From Mesorhizobium sp. (GTDB lineage: Bacteria; Pseudomonadota; Alphaproteobacteria; Rhizobiales; Rhizobiaceae), in contig NZ_JANJTZ010000028.1 of NCBI RefSeq assembly GCF_024710845.1, positions 62,001-126,000 of the forward strand: DNA of 64,000 nucleotides. Direction: 5' to 3'. This document shows, one piece after another, positions 10,470 to 18,374 of the stretch. Under the pieces are notes generated by a model, which worked only from the letters and a program-made list of their open reading frames with translations, was not told the DNA's origin and searched no databases. Numbering within the stretch: position 1 is the first letter of the stretch; every line of letters begins with the position of its first letter. The position numbers were made by a program, and so were the translations under genes.

Positions 10470-10742
10470 ATGACCGGCGATGTCACGCTGAAGGAAGTCA
10501 TCAACCGGCTCGGCAAGGCGATCGCCATGCTCGAGGATGCGGTGGCCGCGCGGTTCGAGCGCGATCAGGATTACGCCGAAGCCGAGGCCGAGGTGCAACG
10601 CATGAACACCGACCGCGCCCGCCTGGCGCAGGAACTCGATGCGTCGGAAGCCCGCGCCGAGCGGCTCGAAGGCGCCAACAAGGAAGTCTCGCGCCGCCTC
10701 GTCACGGCGATGGAGACGATCCGCGCCGTGTTGGACAGGTGA
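10470..10742 (+). CDS. Small coiled-coil protein, DUF4164-like
   Basis: 90 residues, highly charged and almost entirely heptad-like helix (Ala, Glu, Arg, Leu), with no signal or membrane segment. It matches in size and position the DUF4164 protein usually found between tkt and zapA in Rhizobiales. An in-frame ATG five codons earlier is possible. The stop lies 4 bp before zapA, so the two are translationally linked. Function unknown; the position suggests a link with cell division. Confidence 0.8.
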   Translation: MTGDVTLKEVINRLGKAIAMLEDAVAARFERDQDYAEAEAEVQRMNTDRARLAQELDASEARAERLEGANKEVSRRLVTAMETIRAVLDR

Positions 10743-10746
10743 GGCC

Positions 10747-11112
10747 ATGGCACAAGTCACCGTCACCATCGATGGCAAGCAGTACCGGATGGCCTGCGAC
10801 GAGGGCCAGGAAGAGCACCTGATCGACCTCGCCAACCGCTTCGACCGCTATGTCGGCCACCTGAAGGGCTCGTTCGGCGAGATCGGCGACCACCGCCTGA
10901 CCGTGATGGCCGGCATCATGGTCATGGACGAGTTCTCCGAGCTGCAACGCCGCGTGAAGGGGCTCGAGACCGAGATCGAGACGCTGCGCAAGACCCGCGA
11001 CGACGCCCTGATGAAGGCCGACAAGAACGACTCGGCGCTGACCGGCGCGCTGTCCGGGCTGGCCGAGCGGATGGAAGTGCTGGCGGAGCGGATTTCGGGG
11101 AAGGCCGGGTAG
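10747..11112 (+). CDS. zapA: Cell division protein ZapA
   Basis: 121 residues. Starts MAQVTVTIDGKQYRMACDEG, the beta-hairpin head of ZapA, followed by a long helical tail beginning at GDHRLTVMAGIMVMDEF. ZapA bundles FtsZ protofilaments at the division septum. GAGG precedes the ATG and the gene is 4 bp after the DUF4164 gene. No 6S RNA-like stretch was seen behind it, although that RNA often follows zapA in bacteria; the next gene is convergent. Confidence 0.9.
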   Translation: MAQVTVTIDGKQYRMACDEGQEEHLIDLANRFDRYVGHLKGSFGEIGDHRLTVMAGIMVMDEFSELQRRVKGLETEIETLRKTRDDALMKADKNDSALTGALSGLAERMEVLAERISGKAG

Positions 11113-11145
11113 AACCGGTGCTGCGCGCCTAGTACGAACAGACTT

Positions 11146-11439
11146 TCACCCCTTCACCACATCATCCCATTCGGGCGCATGGCGCTTGATCTCGTCGGCG
11201 ACGTACCAGCAGGTCGGCGTGATCTTCCAGCCGTTGGTCCGGGCGTCCGCGATCAGCCGCTCGACCAGCGCCTCGGCAATGCCGTCGCCGCGATAGGGCA
11301 CCGGCACGAAGGTGTGGTCGGCGATGATGTGGCCGTCGTTCACTTTGACGAAGGTCAGCCGCGAATCCTCGCCGTTGGGCATGGGTACGAAGTAGCGGCC
11401 GCCCTTGTGGGTGGTCTCGAACTGGATCTCGGGCGTCAT
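11146..11439 (-). CDS. Small GNAT N-acetyltransferase (GCN5-related, PF14542-like)
   Basis: 97 residues, the size of the minimal one-domain GNAT family. An N-terminal beta sheet leads to the acetyl-CoA loop VPYRGDGIAEALVERLI, then TCWYVADEIKRHAPEWDDVV, which matches the family C-terminus. Substrate unknown. The ATG (11437-11439) sits one base after the stop of the upstream GNAT gene, so it is the last cistron of a four-gene operon. It is clearly related to that neighbour, which suggests tandem duplication and divergence. Confidence 0.82.
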   Translation of the reverse strand: MTPEIQFETTHKGGRYFVPMPNGEDSRLTFVKVNDGHIIADHTFVPVPYRGDGIAEALVERLIADARTNGWKITPTCWYVADEIKRHAPEWDDVVKG

Positions 11440-11440
11440 G

Positions 11441-11737
11441 TCACTTCCTCAACAGGTCGGACCATTCCGGATGGCGGCGGAACTGCGCGGCGGCGAAGGG
11501 GCAGAGCGGGATGATCGTCTTGCCCGCCTTGCGCATGTCCTCAACCGCGCGGGAGACAAGCTTGAGCCCGGCGCCTTGCCCGCGGAACGCGTCCGGCACT
11601 TCGGTATGGTCGATGATGATCTGGCTCTCGCCGATCTTGGTGAAGGTCATCTCGGCCTCTTCGCCGGTGTCGAGCCGGATGAAATAGCGGCCCTTCGAGC
11701 CGGTCTCCTCGATCCGGATGTCGGGAAGTTCGGACAT
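11441..11737 (-). CDS. Small GNAT N-acetyltransferase, paralogue of the next gene
   Basis: 98 residues. Same architecture as the 97-residue neighbour: sheet region with MTFTKIGESQIIIDHTEVPD, CoA loop FRGQGAGLKLVSRAVEDMRK and C-terminal PFAAAQFRRHPEWSDLL. The ATG (11735-11737) follows the hydrolase stop with one base between. Cotranscription with a ring-cleaving dioxygenase and hydrolase suggests a role in defence against reactive aromatics, but this is inference. Confidence 0.82.
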   Translation of the reverse strand: MSELPDIRIEETGSKGRYFIRLDTGEEAEMTFTKIGESQIIIDHTEVPDAFRGQGAGLKLVSRAVEDMRKAGKTIIPLCPFAAAQFRRHPEWSDLLRK

Positions 11738-11738
11738 C

Positions 11739-12350
11739 TCAGGCTCCAACCGGCAGGAGGAAGCGGCGCGCGGCCTCGATCTCGTTCGGACGCACCTCAT
11801 GCGCGCCCGGGTGCCATTCGACGATGACATCGGCGCCCGCGTCGCGCAACCAGGCTTCGAGGCGGTGGGTGTAGAGCGGCGGGCAGATCGGGTCCTGCCG
11901 GCCGGCCGTCATCAGGATCCGCCGGCCCTTGAGGTCGCCCCTGATGTCGGGCTGGAACGGGATCAGCGGATGCATCAGCACCACGGCGTCGAACAGGTCC
12001 GGCGCCGCAAAGATGGTCGATGCCAGGATGTTGGCGCCGTTGGAGTAGCCGATGCCATAGACGGCCGACGGCTTTGCCGCCGCGACATGCGCCTCGATAT
12101 AGGCCTTCATCTTGGCCGTCGCACGGGCCAGGTCGTCCATGTCATAGACGCCCTCGGCGGCCCGGCGGAAGAAGCGCGCCGCGCCATGCTCGGACACGTC
12201 GCCGCGGGGCGAGACGACCGTCGCCTCGGGCATCAGGTCGCGGCCGAGCGCCGGGAATTGGTGCTCGTCGCCGCCGGTGCCGTGGAAGGTGAAGAGCAGC
12301 GGCCCGCCCGGTTTCCCGGGCAGGACCTTCTCGATGTAGCTCTGGGTCAT
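11739..12350 (-). CDS. Alpha/beta hydrolase (phospholipase/carboxylesterase, MhqD-like)
   Basis: 203 residues. Alpha/beta hydrolase fold with oxyanion region LLFTFHGTGGDE, nucleophile elbow GIGYSNGANI (serine), acid in TAGRQDPICPP and histidine in WHPGAHEV. In other bacteria such hydrolases are paired with ring-cleaving glyoxalase-fold dioxygenases (MhqD with MhqO in Bacillus) in quinone and catechol detoxification. Here it also follows such a gene with a 2-bp gap. The exact ester substrate is unknown. Confidence 0.85.
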   Translation of the reverse strand: MTQSYIEKVLPGKPGGPLLFTFHGTGGDEHQFPALGRDLMPEATVVSPRGDVSEHGAARFFRRAAEGVYDMDDLARATAKMKAYIEAHVAAAKPSAVYGIGYSNGANILASTIFAAPDLFDAVVLMHPLIPFQPDIRGDLKGRRILMTAGRQDPICPPLYTHRLEAWLRDAGADVIVEWHPGAHEVRPNEIEAARRFLLPVGA

Positions 12351-12352
12351 GG

Positions 12353-13285
12353 TCAGTCCTCGATCGGCTGGAGGTGGCCTTCGAGCATCGCCCGCAGGTG
12401 CTCGTGCTGCCTCGGCAGCTTGAGCGCCTCGCCGAGGTGCCTGGTGTCCTCGTCGCGGTCGAAGCCCGGCTCGTTTGTGGCGACCTCGAACAGCACGCCG
12501 CCCGGCGTGCGGAAGTAGATCGCCCAGAAATAGTCGCGGTCGATCACCGGCGTGACCTGGTAGCCGGTGTCCATCAGCGCCTTGCGCACTTCGAGCTGCT
12601 TCGCCCGGTTCTCCACCGCAAACGCGATGTGATGCACCGAGCCGGCGCCCTGCCGCGCAAACGGCGTCACCGGCAGCGCCTCGATGTCGACGACGTCGGC
12701 GCCCATGCCGTTCGGTACGGCGAAGCGAGTGACGTTCTTCGACTGGTCCACCTGCATGTAGCCCATGAACTTCAGGAGCTCAGCCGTCGCCCCGCCGTCG
12801 CGCAGCCGCATCGAGGCCGAATGGAAGCCGCGGATGGCGTAGTCGTCCGGCACGCCACCCTGCGTCCACGCCGCACGCGCATCGCCCTTGTGTTCGACCA
12901 GCGCGAAGCCGTCATTGTCGGGGCCCTTGAAGAGGAGCCGCTTCTCGCCGAAGGATTCGCCGGGCTCGAGGCCCGCGACGTTCTCCTTCGTCAGATGCTC
13001 CTGCCACCAGCCGAGCGAGCCCACTGGTACCGAGAAGACGGTCGTGCCGACTTCGCCGACGCCGGGCTGGCCCTTGGCGATGTGCGGAAACGGGAAATAG
13101 GTCATCACCGAGCCGGGGGCGCCGGTCTCGTCGCCGTAGTAGAGGTGGTAGACGTCAGGCGCGTCGAAATTGACGGTCTTCTTGACCCTGCGCAGGCCGA
13201 GCGTCTTCGTGAAGAAGTGGTTGTTGGTGTTGGCATCCGCCGCCATCGACGTGACGTGGTGCAGCCCCTTGATCTGAGTGAGCAT
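12353..13285 (-). CDS. Ring-cleaving dioxygenase, glyoxalase/bleomycin-resistance fold (MhqO-like)
   Basis: 310 residues with two vicinal-oxygen-chelate modules. The first begins IKGLHHVTSMAADANTNNHF, the second contains GSVHHIAFAVENRAKQ and ends in GVLFEVATNEPGFDRDED. The two histidines and the glutamate of the metal site are in place. The ATG at 13283-13285 has AGGAG upstream; longer readings extend into intergenic DNA. First gene of the four-cistron operon with the hydrolase and two GNATs. Likely opens hydroquinone or catechol-type rings; the substrate was not determined. Confidence 0.87.
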   Translation of the reverse strand: MLTQIKGLHHVTSMAADANTNNHFFTKTLGLRRVKKTVNFDAPDVYHLYYGDETGAPGSVMTYFPFPHIAKGQPGVGEVGTTVFSVPVGSLGWWQEHLTKENVAGLEPGESFGEKRLLFKGPDNDGFALVEHKGDARAAWTQGGVPDDYAIRGFHSASMRLRDGGATAELLKFMGYMQVDQSKNVTRFAVPNGMGADVVDIEALPVTPFARQGAGSVHHIAFAVENRAKQLEVRKALMDTGYQVTPVIDRDYFWAIYFRTPGGVLFEVATNEPGFDRDEDTRHLGEALKLPRQHEHLRAMLEGHLQPIED

Positions 13286-13427
13286 GATGGTGCTCCTTTC
13301 GCTTCGGCGGCCCGCGCCGCCCGTTGCGTCCATATGTCGGTCGCGAGACGCGGAAGGAAAGCCGCCGGTCGCAGCAAGGACTGTGCTGCATTTGTGAACG
13401 ATCGGGAAAAATCGTTCATAATTCCAG

Positions 13428-13730
13428 CTATTGGCACTCTGGCTCACCGGGAACAGCCTTGAAGCGCCGCGGTCCGACCATGCCTTGCGGCATGGGCAAG
13501 CCCTCGATACGGACATCGAGGACGCAGCCCGCGGTTTCGACCCGGTAGAGGTCGTCCTCGACCCGGTATACGCTCTCGATCGGACGGGCGCCGAGGACAC
13601 CGGCAGCGGCGTCGATGACTGCCGTCAATTCCTTTGCCCGCTGGAACTGCGGCGGCAAGGTGGCCTCCGCCGCCGTCGCGAATGCGGCCCCCGCCATGAC
13701 CGATAGAACTGTGCGACGCCAGGCGACCAT
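13428..13730 (-). CDS. Small exported protein of unknown function
   Basis: 100 residues. N-terminal signal peptide (MVAWRRTVLSVMAGAAFATA, probable cut near AEA), then a short mature part with two cysteines, one in ETAGCVLDVRIEGLPMP and one near the C-terminus. The ATG at 13728-13730 is preceded by GGAGGAAAG; upstream in-frame codons lack such a site. It is divergent from the sulfatase gene. I do not recognise the family. Confidence 0.7.
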   Translation of the reverse strand: MVAWRRTVLSVMAGAAFATAAEATLPPQFQRAKELTAVIDAAAGVLGARPIESVYRVEDDLYRVETAGCVLDVRIEGLPMPQGMVGPRRFKAVPGEPECQ

Positions 13731-13797
13731 CTGCTTTCCTCCGTTCGATGCGACTGCTAGCAGACCACGGGAACAGTCTGGTGAAAAGGAGCATGCC

Positions 13798-15345
13798 GTG
13801 AAGAGCGGAACGAAGGACAAGGCGCGGCCCAACGTGCTCTTCGTCACCTGCGACCAATGGCGCGGCGACAGCCTGTCGGCCGTCGGCCACCCGGTGGTGA
13901 AGACGCCCAACGTCGACCGGCTGGCGAAGGAGGGCGTGCTGTTTTCGCGCCACTATGCGGGCGCTGCACCCTGCTCGCCGGCACGTGCGTGCATCTACAC
14001 CGGGCTCTACCAGATGAACAACCGCGTCTGCCGCAACGGGACGCCGCTCGACACCCGCCACGACAACATCGCGCTCGCCGCGCGCCGCGCCGGCTACACG
14101 CCGACGCTCTTCGGCTACACCGATACCTCGCCCGATCCACGCGGGCTCGACCCGTCGGACCCGGCGCTGAGGACCTATGAAGGGATCCTGCCCGGCTTCT
14201 TTCCGCGCGTGCTGTTGCCCGAACACCAGAAGCCATGGCTATCCTGGCTCGCCTCGCGCGGCGTGAAGACAAACGCCGCCTTCCCGGACATCCACAAGCC
14301 GGCGAAACGTTCGCCCGAAGTCTCGTCCGCCCCGCCCGTCTATTCGAAGGACGAGACGCCCGCCGCGTTCATCGCCGGCGAGTTCATCCGCTGGCTCGGC
14401 GAGCAGGCCGAACCCTGGTTTGCGCACCTGTCCTTCATCAGCCCCCACCCGCCCTTCATCGTGCCGCAACCGTTCAACACGATGTATGACCCTTCGGACG
14501 GACCCGCGCTTCGCCGGGCGGCGGACATGGAGACGGAGGCGGCGATCCATCCGTTCTCCGCCTGGGCAATGGAGCGGCTGAGAAAAACGAAGTTCATCCC
14601 GGGCGCCAAGGGCAAGGTGCGCGACTGGAGCGAGGACGAGGTCCGGCAGATCCGCGCCCTTTACTGGGGCATGATCACGGAAGTCGACGGCCAGCTCGGC
14701 CGCATCTTTGATGCGGTCGCCGCGAAGGGCGCCTGGGATGAGACGGTCGTCGTCTTCATGTCCGACCATGCCGAGATGATGGGGGATCACTTCTCGATGG
14801 GGAAAGGCGGCTTCTTCGACCAGAGCTACCACGTGCCGCTGGTGATCCGCGACCCGCGGCGGAGAAAGGCACGGGGCAGCCGGGTCGACCGGTTCACCGA
14901 AGCCGTCGACATCATGCCGACCCTGCTCGACCTGATCGGAACGCCGGTGCCCGCCCATCTCGATGGCCAATCGCTGGCGCCATTTCTCGATGGCGCATCG
15001 CCGAGTGTCTGGCGCGACGCCGCGCACTGGGAATTCGACTTCCGCTCGATCGCCAAGGGCACGGCGGAGAGACGCTTCGGCCTGTCGCCAAGGCAGTGCA
15101 ACCTCGCGGTCCTGCGCACCGACCGCTGGAAATACGTACACTTCGGCGGCGGACTGCTGCCCGTCTTGTTCGATCTGAGGGAGGATCCAAACGAGACCCG
15201 CAATCTGGCGAGCGACCCGACCTATGCGTCCGCCCGCCTAGAAATGGCCGAACGCCTGCTCGAATGGCGCGCGGCGCATCTCGATCAGTCTCTGGCCCTG
15301 CTGGAACTGACCGAAAGTGGGGTAGCTGGCAAACGATACCGCTAA
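13798..15345 (+). CDS. Sulfatase-superfamily hydrolase, phosphonate monoester hydrolase/arylsulfatase type
   Basis: 515 residues. The formylglycine motif C59-S-P-A-R is present (APCSPARACIYTG), with metal-binding residues in VTCDQWRGDS and FMSDHAEMMGDH. The stretches DQWR, YTDTSPDPRG, SPHPPFIVPQPF and WEFDFR strongly resemble rhizobial and Burkholderia phosphonate monoester hydrolases, which also cut sulfate and phosphate esters. The GTG at 13798 is chosen because AAAGGAG lies 6-7 bases upstream; extending further would cover the divergent signal-peptide gene. No signal peptide, so cytoplasmic. Cysteine-type maturation needs a formylglycine-generating enzyme, not seen here. Confidence 0.87.
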   Translation: MKSGTKDKARPNVLFVTCDQWRGDSLSAVGHPVVKTPNVDRLAKEGVLFSRHYAGAAPCSPARACIYTGLYQMNNRVCRNGTPLDTRHDNIALAARRAGYTPTLFGYTDTSPDPRGLDPSDPALRTYEGILPGFFPRVLLPEHQKPWLSWLASRGVKTNAAFPDIHKPAKRSPEVSSAPPVYSKDETPAAFIAGEFIRWLGEQAEPWFAHLSFISPHPPFIVPQPFNTMYDPSDGPALRRAADMETEAAIHPFSAWAMERLRKTKFIPGAKGKVRDWSEDEVRQIRALYWGMITEVDGQLGRIFDAVAAKGAWDETVVVFMSDHAEMMGDHFSMGKGGFFDQSYHVPLVIRDPRRRKARGSRVDRFTEAVDIMPTLLDLIGTPVPAHLDGQSLAPFLDGASPSVWRDAAHWEFDFRSIAKGTAERRFGLSPRQCNLAVLRTDRWKYVHFGGGLLPVLFDLREDPNETRNLASDPTYASARLEMAERLLEWRAAHLDQSLALLELTESGVAGKRYR

Positions 15346-15357
15346 AGCAAACAAAAG

Positions 15358-15385
15358 CGGCCCGCGCGGTTTCCCGCGCGGGCCG
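15358..15385 (-). terminator. Strong hairpin terminator between convergent genes
   Basis: Perfect 12-bp inverted repeat (CGGCCCGCGCGG, 4-base loop). On the minus strand it is followed by CTTTTGTTT, so it mainly terminates the PRC-barrel gene, but it lies only 12 bp past the sulfatase stop and may serve both. Confidence 0.88.
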
Positions 15386-15406
15386 ATTTCCGAAGAGCCG
15401 AAACGA

Positions 15407-16450
15407 TCAGTTCGGAACGATGCGCATCTCGTCGCGCTTCGTCGCGTAGTTGGCCTCGTCATAGGCCGGCGCCGCGACGAGCTGCTCCTTGGTGAAGTTG
15501 GTGTAGAGATAGCGATCGCCATCCTCGTCGGCCATGAACGCCAGGTTGTCCATGCCCACGGCCACTTCCTTCTCGCCCACGCCGAGGAAGCCGCCGACGT
15601 CGATGATGATGGCGTCGACCTTGCCGTCCTGCAGGACCACATCGCCGATCTCGCCGATGTTCTCCTCGTTGGCGCCGTAGACGGTGGTGCCGACGAAGTC
15701 TTCGGTGCGGATCTCGGCCATGTTCAGCTCCTTGAGCTTCGAACGGTCGATGGCGCCGGTCTCGGTGGTGTCGGTGGCCGGAGCCTGAGCGGTCGTATCG
15801 GTGCCCGAGGCAACCGGTGCCTCGGCCGTCTTGTCGGCCTTGGTAGCGTCCGCGTCGGCCGGAGCCCCAGCCGTCTTGTCGGTCGCCGCCGGAGGCGTCG
15901 CCGCATTGTTCTGGCTCATGTCGGTCGACGGGGTTGTCGTCGCAGGCGGGGTCGCCGCATCGTTCGAAGCGACTGCCGGGGCAGGCGCATACGCACCACG
16001 ATCGAAGTCCGGAAGCTCCTTCAACTGATCGGCCGTCGCCTGGATCACGATCCAGCGGTCGCCGTCGCGCTCAGCCCAGTCGATCGTCTTGAAGTCGATC
16101 GCAACGTCCTTCTCGCCGATGCCGAGGAAGCCGCCGACGCCGATCACGATGGCCTCGACCATGCCGTCCTTGGAGAGCACGAGATCGTTGACGTCACCGA
16201 CCTTCTCGGCATCCTCGGCGGTGCTGTTGTAGACGTTCTCGCCGATCAGATTGGAAGCGAGCTGGCCGTCGGCCGTCACTTCGGACTGTTCAACGGCTAC
16301 GCCCGGAGCAAGCGGGGCAGCCGGGGCTGCTTCGGTCGCTGCCGGCGGGGTCGCGGGGGCCGGCTCGGTGGTGGGTGCGGTGGTCTGGGCGAAAGCGCCC
16401 GTGGAAATGATCGTCAGGATAGCAGTAGTCGCCAAGAGCTTGCGGATCAT
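15407..16450 (-). CDS. Exported protein with two PRC-barrel domains
   Basis: 347 residues. Signal peptide 1-21 (cut after AFA), an Ala/Pro/Thr-rich spacer, PRC-barrel 1 at about 64-145, a second low-complexity linker about 155-235, and PRC-barrel 2 at about 250-330. The barrels share the near-identical core GGFLGIGEK / GGFLGVGEK, so they arose by internal duplication. PRC-barrels are small adaptor domains; the periplasmic role is unknown. GGAG precedes the ATG at 16448-16450. An EcfG-type promoter (GGAAC-N16-CGTT) lies about 90 bp upstream, so it is probably a general stress protein. Confidence 0.85.
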   Translation of the reverse strand: MIRKLLATTAILTIISTGAFAQTTAPTTEPAPATPPAATEAAPAAPLAPGVAVEQSEVTADGQLASNLIGENVYNSTAEDAEKVGDVNDLVLSKDGMVEAIVIGVGGFLGIGEKDVAIDFKTIDWAERDGDRWIVIQATADQLKELPDFDRGAYAPAPAVASNDAATPPATTTPSTDMSQNNAATPPAATDKTAGAPADADATKADKTAEAPVASGTDTTAQAPATDTTETGAIDRSKLKELNMAEIRTEDFVGTTVYGANEENIGEIGDVVLQDGKVDAIIIDVGGFLGVGEKEVAVGMDNLAFMADEDGDRYLYTNFTKEQLVAAPAYDEANYATKRDEMRIVPN

Positions 16451-16538
16451 GATAGTCTCTCCTTCGTGCAGGGTTTCTTTGCACGGCCGCGCCATTCCGA
16501 TCGTCGCTGTGAAGGTGGCGCGGCCTCACAGTCCGGTT

Positions 16539-16563
16539 AACGCCGGTTTGCGGATCGGGTTCC
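16539..16563 (-). promoter_or_regulatory. EcfG-type promoter for the PRC-barrel gene
   Basis: On the minus strand GGAAC (16563-16559), 16-bp spacer, CGTT (16542-16539), matching the alphaproteobacterial EcfG consensus. About 89 bp upstream of the start codon. Confidence 0.75.
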
Positions 16564-16620
16564 CAAATCGAAATAGAACCCACGCCCTGCCTTGCGTATT
16601 GATTTCCAAGGGAAATGTGC

Positions 16621-16646
16621 GGAACCTTTTGGCCGGTCTCGCGTTT
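16621..16646 (+). promoter_or_regulatory. EcfG-type promoter for the lipid-kinase gene
   Basis: GGAAC (16621-16625), 16-bp spacer, CGTTT (16642-16646): a perfect match. About 61 bp upstream of the ATG and divergent from the PRC-barrel promoter. Confidence 0.82.
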
Positions 16647-16707
16647 TCACGCGCGTGTCCGCTTAGTCTCGACCCACTCCACCCCCAAACCCATCCGGAG
16701 CCTGCAT

Positions 16708-17604
16708 ATGCGGTTCATCGCCGTACTGAACAGTGATGGCGGAACTCTCCGCACGATGGATCTCGATGCGTTCGCTGCCCGCCTGCGTGATCGCCTGGGC
16801 GAGGCTGGCCACACGGTGGACGTTCGTGTCGTGGAAGGCGGCGGGCTCATGGATGCACTGCGGGAGGCGGTCAAGGCCCCCGACGCGGACGTAGTCATGG
16901 CCGGCGGCGGCGACGGCACGGTTTCAGCCGCTGCGGGCGTCATCATGGAGACGGGCAAGATACTCGCCGTCCTTCCCGCCGGAACGATGAACCTCTTTGC
17001 CCGCAGTCTCGGCATGCCGCTCGATCTCGACTCGGCTATCGCGGCGGTGGCGACCGGCAAGGTCAGGGAGGTGGATGTGGCGACCGCCAATGGGAGGCCC
17101 TTCGTCCATCAATACTCGGTCGGCCTTCACGCCAAGCTCGTGAAGATCCGCGACGAGATGAACTTCGCTTCGCGCCTGGGCAAGATCGGCGCCTCGGTCC
17201 GGGCCGCATTCGCGACCGTCCTCCGGCCACCGTCGATGCTGGTTACCATCGAGATCGACGGTACCGAAATTCTGGTGCGGGCGTCGGGCATCGGCGTGAC
17301 CAACAATCTCTTCGGCGAGGGGCACCTGCCCTATGCGGACGAGCCCGACGGCGGAACGCTCGGCGTCTACGTCACAACGGCGCGCCGGCTGCCGCATCTT
17401 CTGTCCGCCCTTCTCCACATGCTCGTCGGGCGGTGGACACGAAACACCCATGTCGAGATCCACACCGGCAAGCATGTGGTGCTGAAGTTCACCCGCCTGC
17501 ACAGGCGGCATCGCTGTGTCATTGACGGGGAGCTATCCCCGATCGATCACGAGACGGCCATCCGCATCCACCCGAAATCGCTGCGAGTACTCGTCCCGGC
17601 GTAA
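16708..17604 (+). CDS. Diacylglycerol-kinase-family lipid kinase
   Basis: 298 residues. The catalytic nucleotide-binding motif GGGDGT is at 66-71, followed by AVLPAGTMNLFARSLGMPLD, typical of the DagK/YegS/BmrU family, and a C-terminal beta domain. These enzymes phosphorylate diacylglycerol or related lipids at the inner face of the membrane. The ATG at 16708 has CGGAG seven bases upstream. It has a perfect EcfG-type promoter, so it may remodel membrane lipid under general stress. Substrate not provable; a sphingosine-kinase-like activity is possible. Confidence 0.87.
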   Translation: MRFIAVLNSDGGTLRTMDLDAFAARLRDRLGEAGHTVDVRVVEGGGLMDALREAVKAPDADVVMAGGGDGTVSAAAGVIMETGKILAVLPAGTMNLFARSLGMPLDLDSAIAAVATGKVREVDVATANGRPFVHQYSVGLHAKLVKIRDEMNFASRLGKIGASVRAAFATVLRPPSMLVTIEIDGTEILVRASGIGVTNNLFGEGHLPYADEPDGGTLGVYVTTARRLPHLLSALLHMLVGRWTRNTHVEIHTGKHVVLKFTRLHRRHRCVIDGELSPIDHETAIRIHPKSLRVLVPA

Positions 17605-17608
17605 GGGC

Positions 17609-17809
17609 TCAACCGCCTGACGGGGCGGGAGCCGGCGCGCCGGTCGTCGGCTGAGTGGCCTCGGTGCGGGGCGACTGGATAGACGTTCCGTAAATCTCGA
17701 CGGCGAACCACACAGCGCAGGCAAGCGCCAGCGAAACCAGAAGAACAACGAAGACGGGAAAGCCCGGCCGTCCCTGTCGGGCGTTTCGTGCTGAGAAGAA
17801 CCTACGCAT
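17609..17809 (-). CDS. Small single-span membrane protein, unknown
   Basis: 66 residues. A basic N-terminus (MRRFFSARNARQGRPG) precedes one membrane helix (FPVFVVLLVSLALACAVWFA), then a Thr/Pro/Ala-rich tail. Convergent with the lipid-kinase gene, the stops being a few bases apart. It lies downstream of the DUF883/holin-like pair. A weak EcfG-like element precedes it at 17838-17863. I do not recognise a family. Confidence 0.6.
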   Translation of the reverse strand: MRRFFSARNARQGRPGFPVFVVLLVSLALACAVWFAVEIYGTSIQSPRTEATQPTTGAPAPAPSGG

Positions 17810-17837
17810 GACATGCTCCAGACCATCGTCGCATGCA

Positions 17838-17863
17838 AATGCGTTCCGCCCCGGATCGGTTCC
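17838..17863 (-). promoter_or_regulatory. Weak EcfG-like element before the 66-residue membrane protein
   Basis: On the minus strand GGAAC (17863-17859), 17-bp spacer, CATT (17841-17838). The -10 part deviates at one base, in the same way as the nepR promoter. About 29 bp upstream of the ATG. Confidence 0.35.
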
Positions 17864-17896
17864 GGATCTCGAGCCAATCGTGAAGCTGTCACGGTC

Positions 17897-18349
17897 TCAG
17901 GAGTCCGAGTCTTCGTCCTGCGCGCGGTCGCTGTTTTCCTTGAAGATCGCATAGGCGACCATTGCGGCCACCGGCGCCAGAAGCGATAGGAGACCGCCAC
18001 GCCCCTTGAGAAGCGCGGGAAGGATCGCGAAGGCCGCCGCTCCGGCAAGTGCCTGAACCTGGGCGGCCCGCGCCTCTTCCGCGCGGCGCTTTGCCTGGAT
18101 GCCCGAAATGATGCGATGCACGATGAGCGCCACGCCGGCCAATGCGATGAAGCCCAGCCCGAAACCGATCGCCGTGTAGAGCGCGCCGTAGCGCTCCGCG
18201 ACGAAGATATAGGCAGCGGCGATCAGAAAGCCGACGCCTATCCCCAGACAGATTCCGGCGATCATGTAGTCGATCATCGCGCGCCGGACGCGCTTGGCCG
18301 CTCGCGTCGTTTCTCCGGATACGATGGACTGGATCAGCGCCGCGAGCAT
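17897..18349 (-). CDS. Membrane protein with holin-like arrangement of helices, unknown function
   Basis: 150 residues with an early amphipathic stretch, two adjacent hydrophobic helices (MIAGICLGIGVGFLIAAAYI and AIGFGLGFIALAGVALIVHR), an Ala-rich charged link, further hydrophobic segments and an acidic C-terminus. The layout resembles proteins annotated as phage-holin-family or DUF1469 in stress loci; no phage genes are nearby. The ATG at 18347-18349 lies 25 bp after the DUF883 stop, so the pair is probably one EcfG-dependent transcript. Confidence 0.65.
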   Translation of the reverse strand: MLAALIQSIVSGETTRAAKRVRRAMIDYMIAGICLGIGVGFLIAAAYIFVAERYGALYTAIGFGLGFIALAGVALIVHRIISGIQAKRRAEEARAAQVQALAGAAAFAILPALLKGRGGLLSLLAPVAAMVAYAIFKENSDRAQDEDSDS

Positions 18350-18374
18350 GGACGTTCCGAGGTGGGGCGAGGTG

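Noticed and set aside
11112-11145. 6S RNA gene behind zapA
   Set aside because: Only 33 bp separate zapA from the next convergent gene; no room for the RNA.
17897-18349. Prophage remnant suggested by the holin-like protein
   Set aside because: No lysin, capsid, integrase or repressor is nearby, and the gene shares an EcfG-dependent context with DUF883. Holin-like helices alone are not evidence of a phage.
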